NCBI RefSeq assembly: GCF_010111755.1
Contig: NC_088963.1
Coordinates: 62,001 to 126,000 of the forward strand
Reading direction: 5' to 3'
Origin: Nakaseomyces glabratus
Lineage: Eukaryota; Ascomycota; Saccharomycetes; Saccharomycetales; Saccharomycetaceae
Length of the DNA stretch: 64,000 nucleotides
Notes under the pieces: model-generated
What the model was told of the DNA's origin: nothing
Database searches by the model: none
The model's input: only the letters and a program-made list of their open reading frames with translations
In this document: in pieces, positions 29,728 through 39,065 of the stretch
Numbering within the stretch: the first letter of the stretch is position 1
Layout: each line of letters starts with the position of its first letter
Program-made: the position numbers and the translations under genes

Positions 29728-30594
29728 ATGCAAACGGAAGTTATAATCAGGAATAAAGTAGCAGTGTATAAGCTCATAGGTCTGTGCCAGAAATATAGAG
29801 ATGATGTGCAAAACTTGCACAAATGCATGCTAAGGTTGAACTCTTTGTTTTACAAAATGACTACCGAAGAAATTGAGAGCCAATCGAAAAAGAATAATGA
29901 CAGCTCAACCACTCTTATTGCCAGTGCCACTAGCGATAAGTGTAGCAACTTAAATTACAACCGCTGTGATGAAGGCTTGAGTGCATGCCAGGTAAGCCCT
30001 GTAGAAAACAATTTGGATGAGGCTAGTCCACAGGATAATGATCTCCTGCTTAGGCCCAAGACATACTCTGCTGTTATGCTTGATACGGCGGCTATATCAG
30101 ACGATGTGAGACCTCTTATGGAATCAATTCGCAAAGACACACCAAAGAAGTTCCATTTCTATAAGAACTATGGATTTCACCTAGGCACCCTGCAGGATGA
30201 ATCAAGAATAATTGCACAGAAATTACATTACGAGCTCAAGCACATCTCATTGAAGATCATTATCCCCATGAAACTCTTTGACAAACAGTGTACACATTAC
30301 CTGAAGCATTGTCCTTGTGGAAACAAGATAGTAACACCTTATGAAGTAAAGCAGGTTGACAAATTTATAGAGTACATACCTAAGTTCTGGCACTACTGGT
30401 TCTTATCTTATTACTCGATCTTCTACAGAATCCATTTCTTGCTCTACTTGCAAAGTTGCCAATTACTCTTACAGAAATCAAGGAATACAGTTATCAATAA
30501 AAGTGAGTTGAGTTCTATTAGTCTATTGAATGATTACAGAGAGAAAGCAGAGTCTATAGTCAGGCAAATGGAAAGCTTTAACTTTACGAGCTAA
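29728..30594 (+). CDS. Unrecognised 288-residue protein, absent from this place in S. cerevisiae
   Basis: An intact ATG-to-stop frame of 288 codons in a gap between NGK1 and GMC2, with no overlapping competitor. I do not recognise the family. The protein has a helical N-terminus (1-45), a polar Ser/Asn/Asp-rich linker (50-105), and a conserved-looking basic/aromatic C-terminal half. That half has HFYKNYGFHLG (143-152), a Cys cluster Cys188, Cys195, Cys197 (KHCPCGNK) that could bind metal, and an aromatic hydrophobic stretch at 220-247 that could be a membrane or buried helix. S. cerevisiae has no gene here. It may be an ancestral gene lost there or a clade-specific gene. Function not assigned. 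Confidence 0.75.
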   Translation: MQTEVIIRNKVAVYKLIGLCQKYRDDVQNLHKCMLRLNSLFYKMTTEEIESQSKKNNDSSTTLIASATSDKCSNLNYNRCDEGLSACQVSPVENNLDEASPQDNDLLLRPKTYSAVMLDTAAISDDVRPLMESIRKDTPKKFHFYKNYGFHLGTLQDESRIIAQKLHYELKHISLKIIIPMKLFDKQCTHYLKHCPCGNKIVTPYEVKQVDKFIEYIPKFWHYWFLSYYSIFYRIHFLLYLQSCQLLLQKSRNTVINKSELSSISLLNDYREKAESIVRQMESFNFTS

Positions 30595-30765
30595 TTCAAT
30601 TTATTATGATCTAAACTCTATATTTGTGTTTCTATTCTTTAGTTAGTTTAGTTACAGTTTCCACCAACAAAACATTAAACCTCTTCTTTCATATCAAAAC
30701 AATAAAATTTAAGAAAATGACACATTGATAAATAGCAATAATTTGGGACAATTCAATCTTATTGT

Positions 30766-31454
30766 CTAACTACCATAAACATTTTCAGTACTTAACCGTT
30801 TTAAAGCCCTTTTAATCTCACCAGCAGATCTAACTAGCTCATTTTGCTTGTATTCAAGTTGAGCTTCTTTCAGTTTTGTCCATTTCTCTAACCTACCAAT
30901 TATGGTAGCACCTTTAAAGGAGTCGAGAAGCACTGCGGAGTCTTGCCACAAATATTGTTTCTAAATTGATTTAAGTTACAGGAAATTATTGTTATCAAGA
31001 TAATCACTTGAGTTAGTAAAATGAAAAGCATGACTAAACGCTCAGTCGTAGTGTACAAAAAATTAAAAACACATACTCTGTAAAGCTTATCAAGATCTGC
31101 CAATAGCTCATCTACAGTAGCTGAATATTGGTCCATAATAGAAGCACCCACTTCATACACAGACTCCCAGTCTAGTCTGTAGACACCATCATTTATCCGA
31201 CACTTATCACTGTTGCCGCCATTACTTTCTTCAGCTATCTGGCTCATAATTGAGGTGATCTCTGAGATACGACTCAACACATCCCTCTTAAAACACTTAT
31301 TATCATATGTATCTCTAATACCACTCTTACACCACATCTCAATGGTTTGCTTCAGCATAGGATGGAATTCAACATCTGGGTGCTTCGTGGTAAGGGCGTC
31401 TTGTTTTACTATGGTCTCCCCCTCCACTTCTGTGTCTGACTGTTTCGTTCCCAT
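30766..31454 (-). CDS. GMC2: Meiotic protein Gmc2, two exons (31077-31454 and 30766-30960)
   Basis: Exon 1 (126 codons) starts MGTKQSDTEVEGE and ends DKLYR; exon 2 (64 codons) starts KQYLWQDS and ends STENVYGS. Joined in phase 0 they give 190 residues, against 188 for S. cerevisiae Gmc2 (YLR445W), which is also intron-containing. Gmc2 acts with Ecm11 in assembling the central element of the synaptonemal complex. Read unspliced, the frame runs on into the intron and would end in an artificial hydrophobic tail, so splicing is needed for a sensible protein. Location between NGK1 and ECM7 matches YLR445W. The family is poorly conserved, so the name rests on synteny, length, intron and helical character. 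Confidence 0.82.
30961..31076 (-). other. GMC2: Spliceosomal intron of GMC2 (116 bp)
   Basis: On the minus strand the intron has a consensus 5' site GTATGT (31076-31071), a perfect branch site TACTAAC (plus coordinates 31012-31018), and a 3' site TTTAG ending at 30961. Both flanking exons are open and in the same frame. This is the only intron I find in the window. Confidence 0.88.
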
Positions 31455-31906
31455 CTTCAGTTACTACTAAATAAACTATTTGCCTTTATTTTGTAGGTGA
31501 GACAATCCTAGGATTCCATTAAAATGATGCGATGCAAGATGGCTTTTTCAATGATTTTTTTTGGTGCTTCATTCCGATTGCCGCTAGAAGGCGATAAACA
31601 AACGAAAAATACGTATGTTAGGTCTATATTAAATGGCATAGTTAGTGTTTTTTATAAACGGTTAGAATGAGATGTATATGTGTAATATGCTAAAGATTAA
31701 ATTGTGAATGTTCTTAAATACACTTAGCGAATACTATCTGCTAAGTAGATTCCAAATGCAATAGATAGTAGGGCCTTCTCCCGCAATAAGACTTGCAAAC
31801 TGTTAAGAGAAAACAACATATGAAATGTAAATGCAACATTTAAAGATTTTCTAACCGGCGCTGTTTTTCATGAACCAAAACTGATGAAAACCGGCATTGA
31901 ATAATC
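31455..31906. other. Intergenic ECM7-GMC2
   Basis: A 452-bp gap between two minus-strand genes, holding the GMC2 promoter. I looked for a meiotic URS1 (TAGCCGCCGA) and found none; GCCGCTAG near 31581 is only a partial resemblance. Confidence 0.45.
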
Positions 31907-33220
31907 TCAGAAATGCATAGTAGAGGACGGTTGAATAACTCTTTGTATACTTGAATCACTATCAGTGCTCGACCGTAAAGTGATACTCTGCAATTCAAAC
32001 TGTTCCTCTGTATCATCGAACTGCTTATTCTTGAAGTTTTTAATTATTCGGCTGCTATCCAATCTGGTCATGTTGTTGTAAGATGTACTTCCATGGATAC
32101 CCGTGTCTTCAGTATGACTACTAGACAACTTACCTCCAGATCTGCTCGATGCAGAATTTGAGTCCTCACCTGTGATAACATTCTCGTCATCAAAAGGATT
32201 TTCATACTGCGACTCTTCTGCTCTATCCAAAAATCCATCCTTCAGATCGCTGGTCCTAGGATCGTAATTCTCAGCGATACACCACTCCAAGCCTGACCAC
32301 ACAAAGCACGATAAACTCACAAAGAATGCCAGCATCCATAAACATGTGAACCATGATGCACCTAGATGGTAAGAGAAACCAAAACTTTGTAGCTCACTTT
32401 TGATTCTTGCTTGAACTGTGTAATTCAACCATGCCAGGCTAATAACACTTGTTAGACCACATATGAAGACAGTCAAGCTAAATATAGATAAAGTGTGAAC
32501 TAAAAATTGTTCCAGGAAGATATTCAGAAATCTTCCCTTGATGTAATAGTACCAAAAAGTGACGCAAAACTTGACCAGCTCTATGACAAAGATAGCATAG
32601 AGCAAGTTAGTCACTGTAACTTTCCTCGATCTGAGCGAGTTGATGTATTTCGAGTAACTGGTGGACAACCCCATTCGCGATCCATCCTTTGAGTAAGCGT
32701 AATCTAGAATGATCCCAAGACCTAAGTTTGACAGCACTTCACGGTAATCAAAGATGTAGTCAGAGCCAGTATCTATACAATCACACATAGTTGTGGAGTT
32801 CTGCACTTGATATAGCCTACCTTTGGAGTCCATCATCTGTTCAGTGGTGAAGGTGCAATCACAACGACCATACAGGGACACGACAATGTATTGGGGTGAG
32901 CTACGCACCTGTTGTGCTGTATATTCTGTTAGGATCACCAGTTCTGAGGTAGTTAACCCGACACCGTTATTGATACTGGTCAAACTTGCAGTTTCCATGT
33001 TAAGTCTCAGCACATCGAACAAACCTTGGGTGATATCAGCAGAGAAGGCATCTAGCTTCGACATGTACATGCTCTTAGGGAAAGTGAACGGTGCCAGACA
33101 CACCAGCCCGCTCAGCAGGATAACCATGCCGGACGATATCAGTCGCAGCCACTGCACAAGAATCTCCAAAGAGTTCAAGTTAGTGAAGGGCCGCATAAGC
33201 AGCCTCGCAACATGCAGCAT
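31907..33220 (-). CDS. ECM7: Four-span claudin-like membrane protein Ecm7
   Basis: A 437-residue membrane protein (S. cerevisiae Ecm7, YLR443W: 448), a distant member of the PMP22/claudin/Sur7-like group that takes part in high-affinity calcium uptake with Mid1-Cch1. Four transmembrane helices are seen at about 24-46, 203-226, 238-262 and 286-309. The large first outer loop carries Cys120, Cys122, Cys146 and Cys148, fitting disulfides of the claudin type. The C-terminal 125 residues form a Ser/Asp-rich cytosolic tail with several acidic patches. Located divergently from SIR3, as in S. cerevisiae. Confidence 0.9.
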   Translation of the reverse strand: MLHVARLLMRPFTNLNSLEILVQWLRLISSGMVILLSGLVCLAPFTFPKSMYMSKLDAFSADITQGLFDVLRLNMETASLTSINNGVGLTTSELVILTEYTAQQVRSSPQYIVVSLYGRCDCTFTTEQMMDSKGRLYQVQNSTTMCDCIDTGSDYIFDYREVLSNLGLGIILDYAYSKDGSRMGLSTSYSKYINSLRSRKVTVTNLLYAIFVIELVKFCVTFWYYYIKGRFLNIFLEQFLVHTLSIFSLTVFICGLTSVISLAWLNYTVQARIKSELQSFGFSYHLGASWFTCLWMLAFFVSLSCFVWSGLEWCIAENYDPRTSDLKDGFLDRAEESQYENPFDDENVITGEDSNSASSRSGGKLSSSHTEDTGIHGSTSYNNMTRLDSSRIIKNFKNKQFDDTEEQFELQSITLRSSTDSDSSIQRVIQPSSTMHF

Positions 33221-33532
33221 CTCTGTCTAAATATGTAACACACCTGTGTATATGCGTATATCTGGCGTTAATGGGGATCAGAACACCCCAGGATCGATAC
33301 TCGCAGTAGTGGGCTCATATCTTTTTATATTTTCGTGCCTGGCTCATCGCTTGCAAATCCCAGCGATAAGAGACAAAGGCTTATCAGGATTCCGGAGTCA
33401 TCTCCTATAATTGAGGATGCGGAAATCAAATCTTATCACGCACTAGCAAGTGAATCAAGAATATATAAACGAAGACTCCTCCAAAAATACGTATGTTTAT
33501 ATACCTTATCGATTGAGTAAATACGAGATCAA

Positions 33533-33572
33533 TATCGCTGACAAGGCCGTGGCCACGGCCTTGTCAGCGATA
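33533..33572. repeat. Perfect 40-bp palindrome
   Basis: The left arm TATCGCTGACAAGGCCGTGG (33533-33552) is followed without a spacer by its exact reverse complement (33553-33572). Symmetry breaks at the next base on each side. The centre GGCCGTGGCCACGGCC is GC-rich within AT-rich surroundings and contains inverted CCG/CGG triplets. It lies 313 bp before the ECM7 ATG and 516 bp before the SIR3 ATG. Confidence 0.95.
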
Positions 33573-33788
33573 ATTGTATGGTAAAGATTGGCAATTCGGA
33601 GTATAAGAACACCAATGTGGAACCATCTGGCCAGCTACAGAATAGCCATAAGGGTACATATAACCGGCAATGGGCGTCCTATGGCCATCAACACAGAGGT
33701 GAACTAGCTTGGCTTATCCGAATTGCCTCCGCACTCTATTTTTATCGATTTTTCAAGCAATTTCTTGTTTGGTAAGGTCACTTTTTAA

Positions 33789-33802
33789 CTGAAAATTTTC
33801 AG
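33789..33802. promoter_or_regulatory. Palindromic RRPE-like site
   Basis: CTGAAAATTTTCAG is a perfect 14-bp palindrome containing the RRPE core TGAAAATTTT, 286 bp before the SIR3 ATG. It may pair with the CTCATCGC at 33343. Confidence 0.4.
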
Positions 33803-34087
33803 AAATTTTTTGCGCAACAAGAAATTTGATTGCAGCCCATCATTGAAACCGATCAATTGTTGACGTGTACTAGGGGACTGCGTGGTAATTGGAGCCCATA
33901 AAGCACAGGTGTAGACGGGGACCATCGGCGGCGCATTGATCTTATCAATTGCTCGATATAGGGAGACAGGCCTGCAAATTAGGAATTTGATTGGATCAAT
34001 TGACCTGGAAAGAGGACAAAAGTTGGTGCTCACGATTTATTTTGTGAAATTGGGGCAATCTGGGAAGGTTTCGGATTAAGTAAGAGG

Positions 34088-37000
34088 ATGGCTGAGCTTA
34101 TAAAAGACCTGGAAGGATGGCAGATAATCATCAAGGACCAGGATGGTAATGTCATGGACGAGCGCGACCGGAAAGTACGGAGGAAGAGAAATGTCTCGAC
34201 TGATCTGTTTATATTCCGGGAGAAAGACGCACTTACTTTTGGCCGTGGTCAAAATGTGGTTGTGCATGACGAAGTATCTGACTCATACGCGGTCTACTTG
34301 ATCCACGAAATACGCCAGAACACCTTGAACCATGCGCTGGAGATACTGTGTTTCACATATTTGAGATGGTTTGAATTAGAACCACGTGACTACTACAAGG
34401 AGTTCAAGCCCGAGTATCTGTCCATGACCAACCAGCAAATTACAGAGAAGTTCCTGGAGGAGATCGATCGCGATGAGATATATCTAACTGCTGAAATTAC
34501 GCCGATATGGCTCAAGGATTTCATAGATATTGCCGAAGTTTACAACGCAAAGAAATGGGCGCAGGTAAGACAATCAGTTAACAAAGAGAGAAACTTCTTA
34601 GTCAGATATGTGTGCGAACCCGTAGCAGAGAATTTTGTCCCTGTAGACATAGATAACATTATGGATCAGATGAGAAAGCGGTCTGCTCGCGATTTTGAGA
34701 CAATGCTGAAGAATTTAACAGTCAACGGATTCGTCCATAGCTCGAGTAAGAAAAGGCAAAAAATTAAGGCTGAGGATACCGACAATACTGTAACTAAGAA
34801 GAATCTACTACATAATCAAAAACAAAAGGAACCTGAATCACATGAGCTGAAATATCAGAAAGTACAACTAGAAGATAGTCCCCAACCTCATCACAAGAAA
34901 CCGCAATCAAGAATCGATGATCATTACAGCGTTGTGAGTGATATGCCTCATGGCCGTATAGTCAACACTGGCGTCAAGCCAACTACAAAAAAGTCAAGCA
35001 CGTCTAGTCAAACACAAACTGATCACACTCAAAAGAGGAAACTTCAGTCTGACGGAGGCAAATCGGGGCCCAGTAATATGAAGTCAACAGTGGGCAATGG
35101 TAGTTCAAATGATAATATTCAAAAAAAACGTAAAACAGAGGACTCTAGTAAGACACCAAGTAATTTACACACGACCATGACTGGTGTATCTAGAAGTACT
35201 GGCGTTACTTCTGATGCTGGTAAAGTGGTAGATAAGGAAATCATAAAAAATCCAACATCAGTACCTTCACAAGGAGGTAATAGAACCAAAGGGAATGATA
35301 TGAGTAAGAAGGAACCCTACTCAAAGGCAATAGCTGCAGCAAATCAACTTAAAGCAGGCAGGACCAATCAGAAATCAAATCAGACAGCTAAAAAACCTTC
35401 TACAACATCTAGCAATGAAAGAGAAGAGAAAATACCTGCTTACTTATCAGGCCGCTTTCAACCGTCAGAGGTCATTGACTCTGTCCAAAGTGGCACCCTC
35501 AATGATTTAATGACCCAAGTGAGAAAGAGAGGTGGTGTTTCAGAAGCCTTAAAATACAAAGCTAAAAACCATGTCGATGGAACTGGCCAGGATTTATATG
35601 CCACGGCAAAGTCATTTACATCCAACCTTCGTAGAACTTTACTAGGTTCCGAGAACTCAGCTCAATCTCAACAACAAAATGCCAGCGATATAGAAAAAAG
35701 AAAACCATATAATGTAATCGATGATTTCAAGAATAATAGTTCGGCAAAAATACTCGAACATGTTAAAAGAGGTAATACAGTATCCGAGCTTCTATGCCAC
35801 CAACCTATTGACAAAACACCTGAGAAATCAAATGATGAAAAGTTGAAGCCTTTACTTACTGCCTTATCTGATCTTACAACAAACAAACAATTTGTGCAAT
35901 TACGCAATATTGTAGGTTTGACTGCTCAATCAAAGAACAGTGGTAGTATCTTTGAGAAATTACGGAAATGTACCACTAGTGAATCCCTAATTCAATGTAT
36001 GTCAGACTCTATCACATCTGACATCATTCTGTCTATGAGAAATAAGGAGTTTGTGACCATTTATGGTTCTCTTTTTAATGCTATTATAAATGGTAGAAAC
36101 AAATCATTATATCTAACTGGTGACGATGAATACACGATCAAATATGTTTTCAATAAAGTTGCACATGAACTATTACTATCTGCAACCTTTGAAGAAATTC
36201 CTCAATTTAAACTCGCCTCTGTCCCATCCTCATATGATAATTTCTATCAGGGACTATGGCAGAATATCTCCGGCGATATTCTGTCAGATACCGAAGCAGC
36301 TATCGCATTAGATTCATACTTTTCTGTCATGCAGCCGGTACAGAGATTTCCTATTTTGATATATATCGAAAACATGGATGAGTTTTTCAATAACAGTGAG
36401 ACAATATACAAAGACCTTATCAACTGGTTTTTAAACCCACTCAGTAAGATTACACTAATTTGTAACGGCACAGTGGTAAATAATGAAATTGGAAACCCAC
36501 TCAAGGACATATTTTTACATGTGAACTTTCCCTCTGTATCCGAGGAGCAAGATTGTAGTGTAGCTAACATTTCGAAGGTGATAAACCAGATAAACTCCTC
36601 TTATTTTTATTTTAATGCAGATTTACAAGCAGCAACATTTTGCGAGTTTTACAAGCACTACACCAAGAATTGGCAGAAGATTAACTTTCGCATTAACGAA
36701 CCTGAAGTTGGAATTTCCGTAAAAAACATACAGAATGCGCTTACATTGAAGGGTTTTGATTCCATCATCAATGTACACAAGCATATCTATCAATGTTTGA
36801 GAAATGTGGTAAACAGATATATTGACAGCACGGCAAAGAAAACCACAGTAGATATCCAAGCCAACCAACTGTCAGTCTCTGCAGGCTCAGCAAATACCCA
36901 CTATGACTTGATGGAACCACTATATGGCCGTATTATGTCTAGTCTCGCGGAATTAACTTTTGTCGATAAGTTAGTATTGTTCTGTACTGTGTTATGCAGG

Positions 37001-37354
37001 CTAAGAAAATCCAGTGTCGAGAAAATTGACCTTAACGAGGTTTACAATGTAATCGTTGATGTGCTGCACCATAACTGCGATAACTCTCCAATGATCTCAA
37101 ACCTATTACTGACATACTCAACGATCAAAAACCGTAACGATAAGGGGTCTGCCATCAAACTGTTCCTAAGCAGCCTGATGTGGCTGGACGTCTTCACCCG
37201 CCTGTATCGTACAGGCTTTGTAACATTACACGTTGACCAAGAGGACCGCAACCAAATAAAAGTCGCGCTTGCAGGGTTTGAAGTCGACAGTATTCTAGCC
37301 GAGTTGAAGCGCGACAGCTCGATGAGCTGGATCCAATCGTGTCTCACCGAATAG
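34088..37354 (+). CDS. SIR3: Silencing protein Sir3
   Basis: A 1088-residue heterochromatin protein of the Sir3/Orc1 family (S. cerevisiae Sir3: 978). It binds nucleosomes and spreads with Sir2 and Sir4 at silent mating loci and telomeres. It starts MAELIKDLEGWQIII; the processed Ala2 is typical and in Sir3 is N-acetylated. The BAH domain covers about residues 45-195 (TFGRGQNVVVHDEV..., YAVYLIHEIRQNTLN, FLVRYVCEP). A long basic Ser/Thr/Lys-rich linker (about 215-500) follows, then a degenerate AAA+ domain from about 640. The P-loop position reads YLTGDDEYTIKY, without GKT, which separates it from ORC1. The flanks ECM7 and RPS1 agree with YLR442C. Confidence 0.95.
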   Translation: MAELIKDLEGWQIIIKDQDGNVMDERDRKVRRKRNVSTDLFIFREKDALTFGRGQNVVVHDEVSDSYAVYLIHEIRQNTLNHALEILCFTYLRWFELEPRDYYKEFKPEYLSMTNQQITEKFLEEIDRDEIYLTAEITPIWLKDFIDIAEVYNAKKWAQVRQSVNKERNFLVRYVCEPVAENFVPVDIDNIMDQMRKRSARDFETMLKNLTVNGFVHSSSKKRQKIKAEDTDNTVTKKNLLHNQKQKEPESHELKYQKVQLEDSPQPHHKKPQSRIDDHYSVVSDMPHGRIVNTGVKPTTKKSSTSSQTQTDHTQKRKLQSDGGKSGPSNMKSTVGNGSSNDNIQKKRKTEDSSKTPSNLHTTMTGVSRSTGVTSDAGKVVDKEIIKNPTSVPSQGGNRTKGNDMSKKEPYSKAIAAANQLKAGRTNQKSNQTAKKPSTTSSNEREEKIPAYLSGRFQPSEVIDSVQSGTLNDLMTQVRKRGGVSEALKYKAKNHVDGTGQDLYATAKSFTSNLRRTLLGSENSAQSQQQNASDIEKRKPYNVIDDFKNNSSAKILEHVKRGNTVSELLCHQPIDKTPEKSNDEKLKPLLTALSDLTTNKQFVQLRNIVGLTAQSKNSGSIFEKLRKCTTSESLIQCMSDSITSDIILSMRNKEFVTIYGSLFNAIINGRNKSLYLTGDDEYTIKYVFNKVAHELLLSATFEEIPQFKLASVPSSYDNFYQGLWQNISGDILSDTEAAIALDSYFSVMQPVQRFPILIYIENMDEFFNNSETIYKDLINWFLNPLSKITLICNGTVVNNEIGNPLKDIFLHVNFPSVSEEQDCSVANISKVINQINSSYFYFNADLQAATFCEFYKHYTKNWQKINFRINEPEVGISVKNIQNALTLKGFDSIINVHKHIYQCLRNVVNRYIDSTAKKTTVDIQANQLSVSAGSANTHYDLMEPLYGRIMSSLAELTFVDKLVLFCTVLCRLRKSSVEKIDLNEVYNVIVDVLHHNCDNSPMISNLLLTYSTIKNRNDKGSAIKLFLSSLMWLDVFTRLYRTGFVTLHVDQEDRNQIKVALAGFEVDSILAELKRDSSMSWIQSCLTE

Positions 37355-39065
37355 AAAAGCTTTCATCTTCTTTTCTTGATTCTCCTCTACTAATACATTT
37401 TTTCAATTTTGTTTTGCTAATAACTCTAATATATAGTAATAAAAAAAAAATAACTACATCATTGACAAGTCTCATCTCCTCTTATACCGTAGTTAGTTTA
37501 TAATGCATGTGTCAATACAACCTCACGCACCCAACATCACCGCTGTTCCCACATATGGCGCCAATACCCAGCTATAATACAACTTATGTATGGTAAAGAT
37601 CATCGCCATTACCACAGAATGGACGTCCCGCGGTTACCGACACGCCTCTTTGACACTCAAAAATGACGTCATTGGCAAGCTGTATTTCCGCGTCCATTAT
37701 GTCAGCCTCCCCCCCCCATGTCCACCCAGCTGAAATCCAAGAGGCTATACACCAATCCAGTGGAGGAGCTTCTGCTGCGCGTGGTGTATCTGGAAGCAGG
37801 ATGTTTGTCTTGACACCACAAGTATATGTGCACTTTAGTGATGGAGCCGTCTTTACCTGATCGGGTAAGTAAGTTCAGGGTGGAAAGTTGGGAAGGTCAA
37901 TGGTAGTGTGTGGGGGGATGGGAGACAATATGTAAAAGTATGTTTACACGAATAGATACACTGTTAACCATGCGGCTCTAATACGTATGTAGGGATTTCC
38001 ACTCTGCAGTTGTTCTGAAAGCAAATTTTCCTCTAAAAAACAATCATGTGATGCAACGTCACAGATGTTCAAGTTAGAAGTGGAAACAAAAAATGACTTT
38101 TTTGTGACTGGTACACCCAAACACCAGCTTCCTACTTTAAAATTTTTCCAGCTGGTTGTTTTCCAGAATTGCATTCCTCTTTGTTATACCTGTGGGAGTG
38201 GGACCTGTCCCTTCCGCGGTGACTGGGTGTCAGTTCCCACACCGCGGCGAGCGTACTCTACCTCCGTGCAGCTCGCTAGTTTGTCACTAGGCATTGGGCA
38301 TTGGGCTAATGACAGGAACGGGAAGTGCACCCACACAGCATCATTCAGAGAAGACCACTTTGAATGGGATTCTGGCGAGCTGCCTGGCGTGAGCTGCCAC
38401 CAGGCTACCTTGCCGAATCACTTTCGCCTGCCTGTAGCACCCTGGCTCTGTAGGCTAGGCAGCAACTAGAGCCCCTAGGCAGCATTGGCAACTCTAACCT
38501 TCCAATACAGGGAGCCAGGCTAGAGCGGGGGTCCCCTGGAGGAGATTGTACGCTACTGGAGCCTAACCTTGGATCCTGGACTTAGCTTAGGCTGTGGCCA
38601 GGCTGAGGTTAGGCTGAGGTTAGGCTCAAACCTAGGCATGGTCTTGGGCTCGGAGGGCAGGGGGCCCCATCTATGATCCTGTGGTAGCCACTGGCTGCAA
38701 TGGCCATCCCAGGAAGGTAACGATCCAGGGTTGCCAGAGGATCGTCGCGGGCCAACACTGCCACAAGCCGTAAGATTCTGGAAAATTGTGCATCGCAACT
38801 GCGAAAGACAGTGGAAAAACCTTTTGCGACACAGAGCGAAGGCTTGGGAACTCATACGCTGGTGCAGTGCAGAGGATTGCCAAATTTACTTGCGTTAGGC
38901 AGGAATTGAGTGTGAACTTGTGTAACTTTGTTCAAATGGGTATTATCTTTATATCTTTTCTTGGTTCAGAGTTTTAAAACATATATATTATTTAGTGGCG
39001 GTTTGTATAATATAGTCGAAGAATACCAGACAACTCTATTAGAACTGAAAGTACTGTAACCAACC
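37355..39065. other. Long intergenic region SIR3-RPS1
   Basis: A 1711-bp gap before RPS1. It holds a C9 tract at 37709-37717, the GC-rich island described separately, Rap1-like motifs (ACACCCAAACACC near 38113; GCACCCACACAGC near 38328), and a TATA-like AT run just before RPS1. Several open frames of 60-134 codons are by-products of the GC-rich composition. Confidence 0.55.
38190..38770. other. GC-rich island with internal short repeats upstream of RPS1
   Basis: About 580 bp clearly richer in G and C than any other intergenic stretch here. It has tandem AGGCTGAGGTT at 38600-38610 and 38611-38621 plus a partial third copy, two copies of CTAGGCAGCA 20 bp apart (38455-38464, 38475-38484), a doubled GCATTGG near 38291, and an inverted pair CCGCGGTG / CACCGCGG (38214-38221, 38239-38246). 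No coherent protein or RNA fold is recognised. It may be the upstream activating region of RPS1 or inserted sequence. Confidence 0.6.

Larger units (their letters stand above)
33221..34087. other. Divergent promoter region ECM7 / SIR3
   Basis: An 867-bp gap. It contains a PAC-like CTCATCGC at 33343-33350, the 40-bp perfect palindrome at 33533-33572 and a 14-bp palindrome at 33789-33802 (separate entries). Short frames here have no recognisable content. Confidence 0.55.

Noticed and set aside
38065..38469. 134-codon frame in the GC-rich island
   Set aside because: High GC lowers stop-codon frequency; the translation is irregular in composition and matches nothing I know.
38581..38640. AGGCTGAGGTT tandem as interstitial telomere repeat
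   Set aside because: It does not match the TG-rich telomere repeats of Saccharomyces or C. glabrata-type yeasts, and only two and a half units occur.
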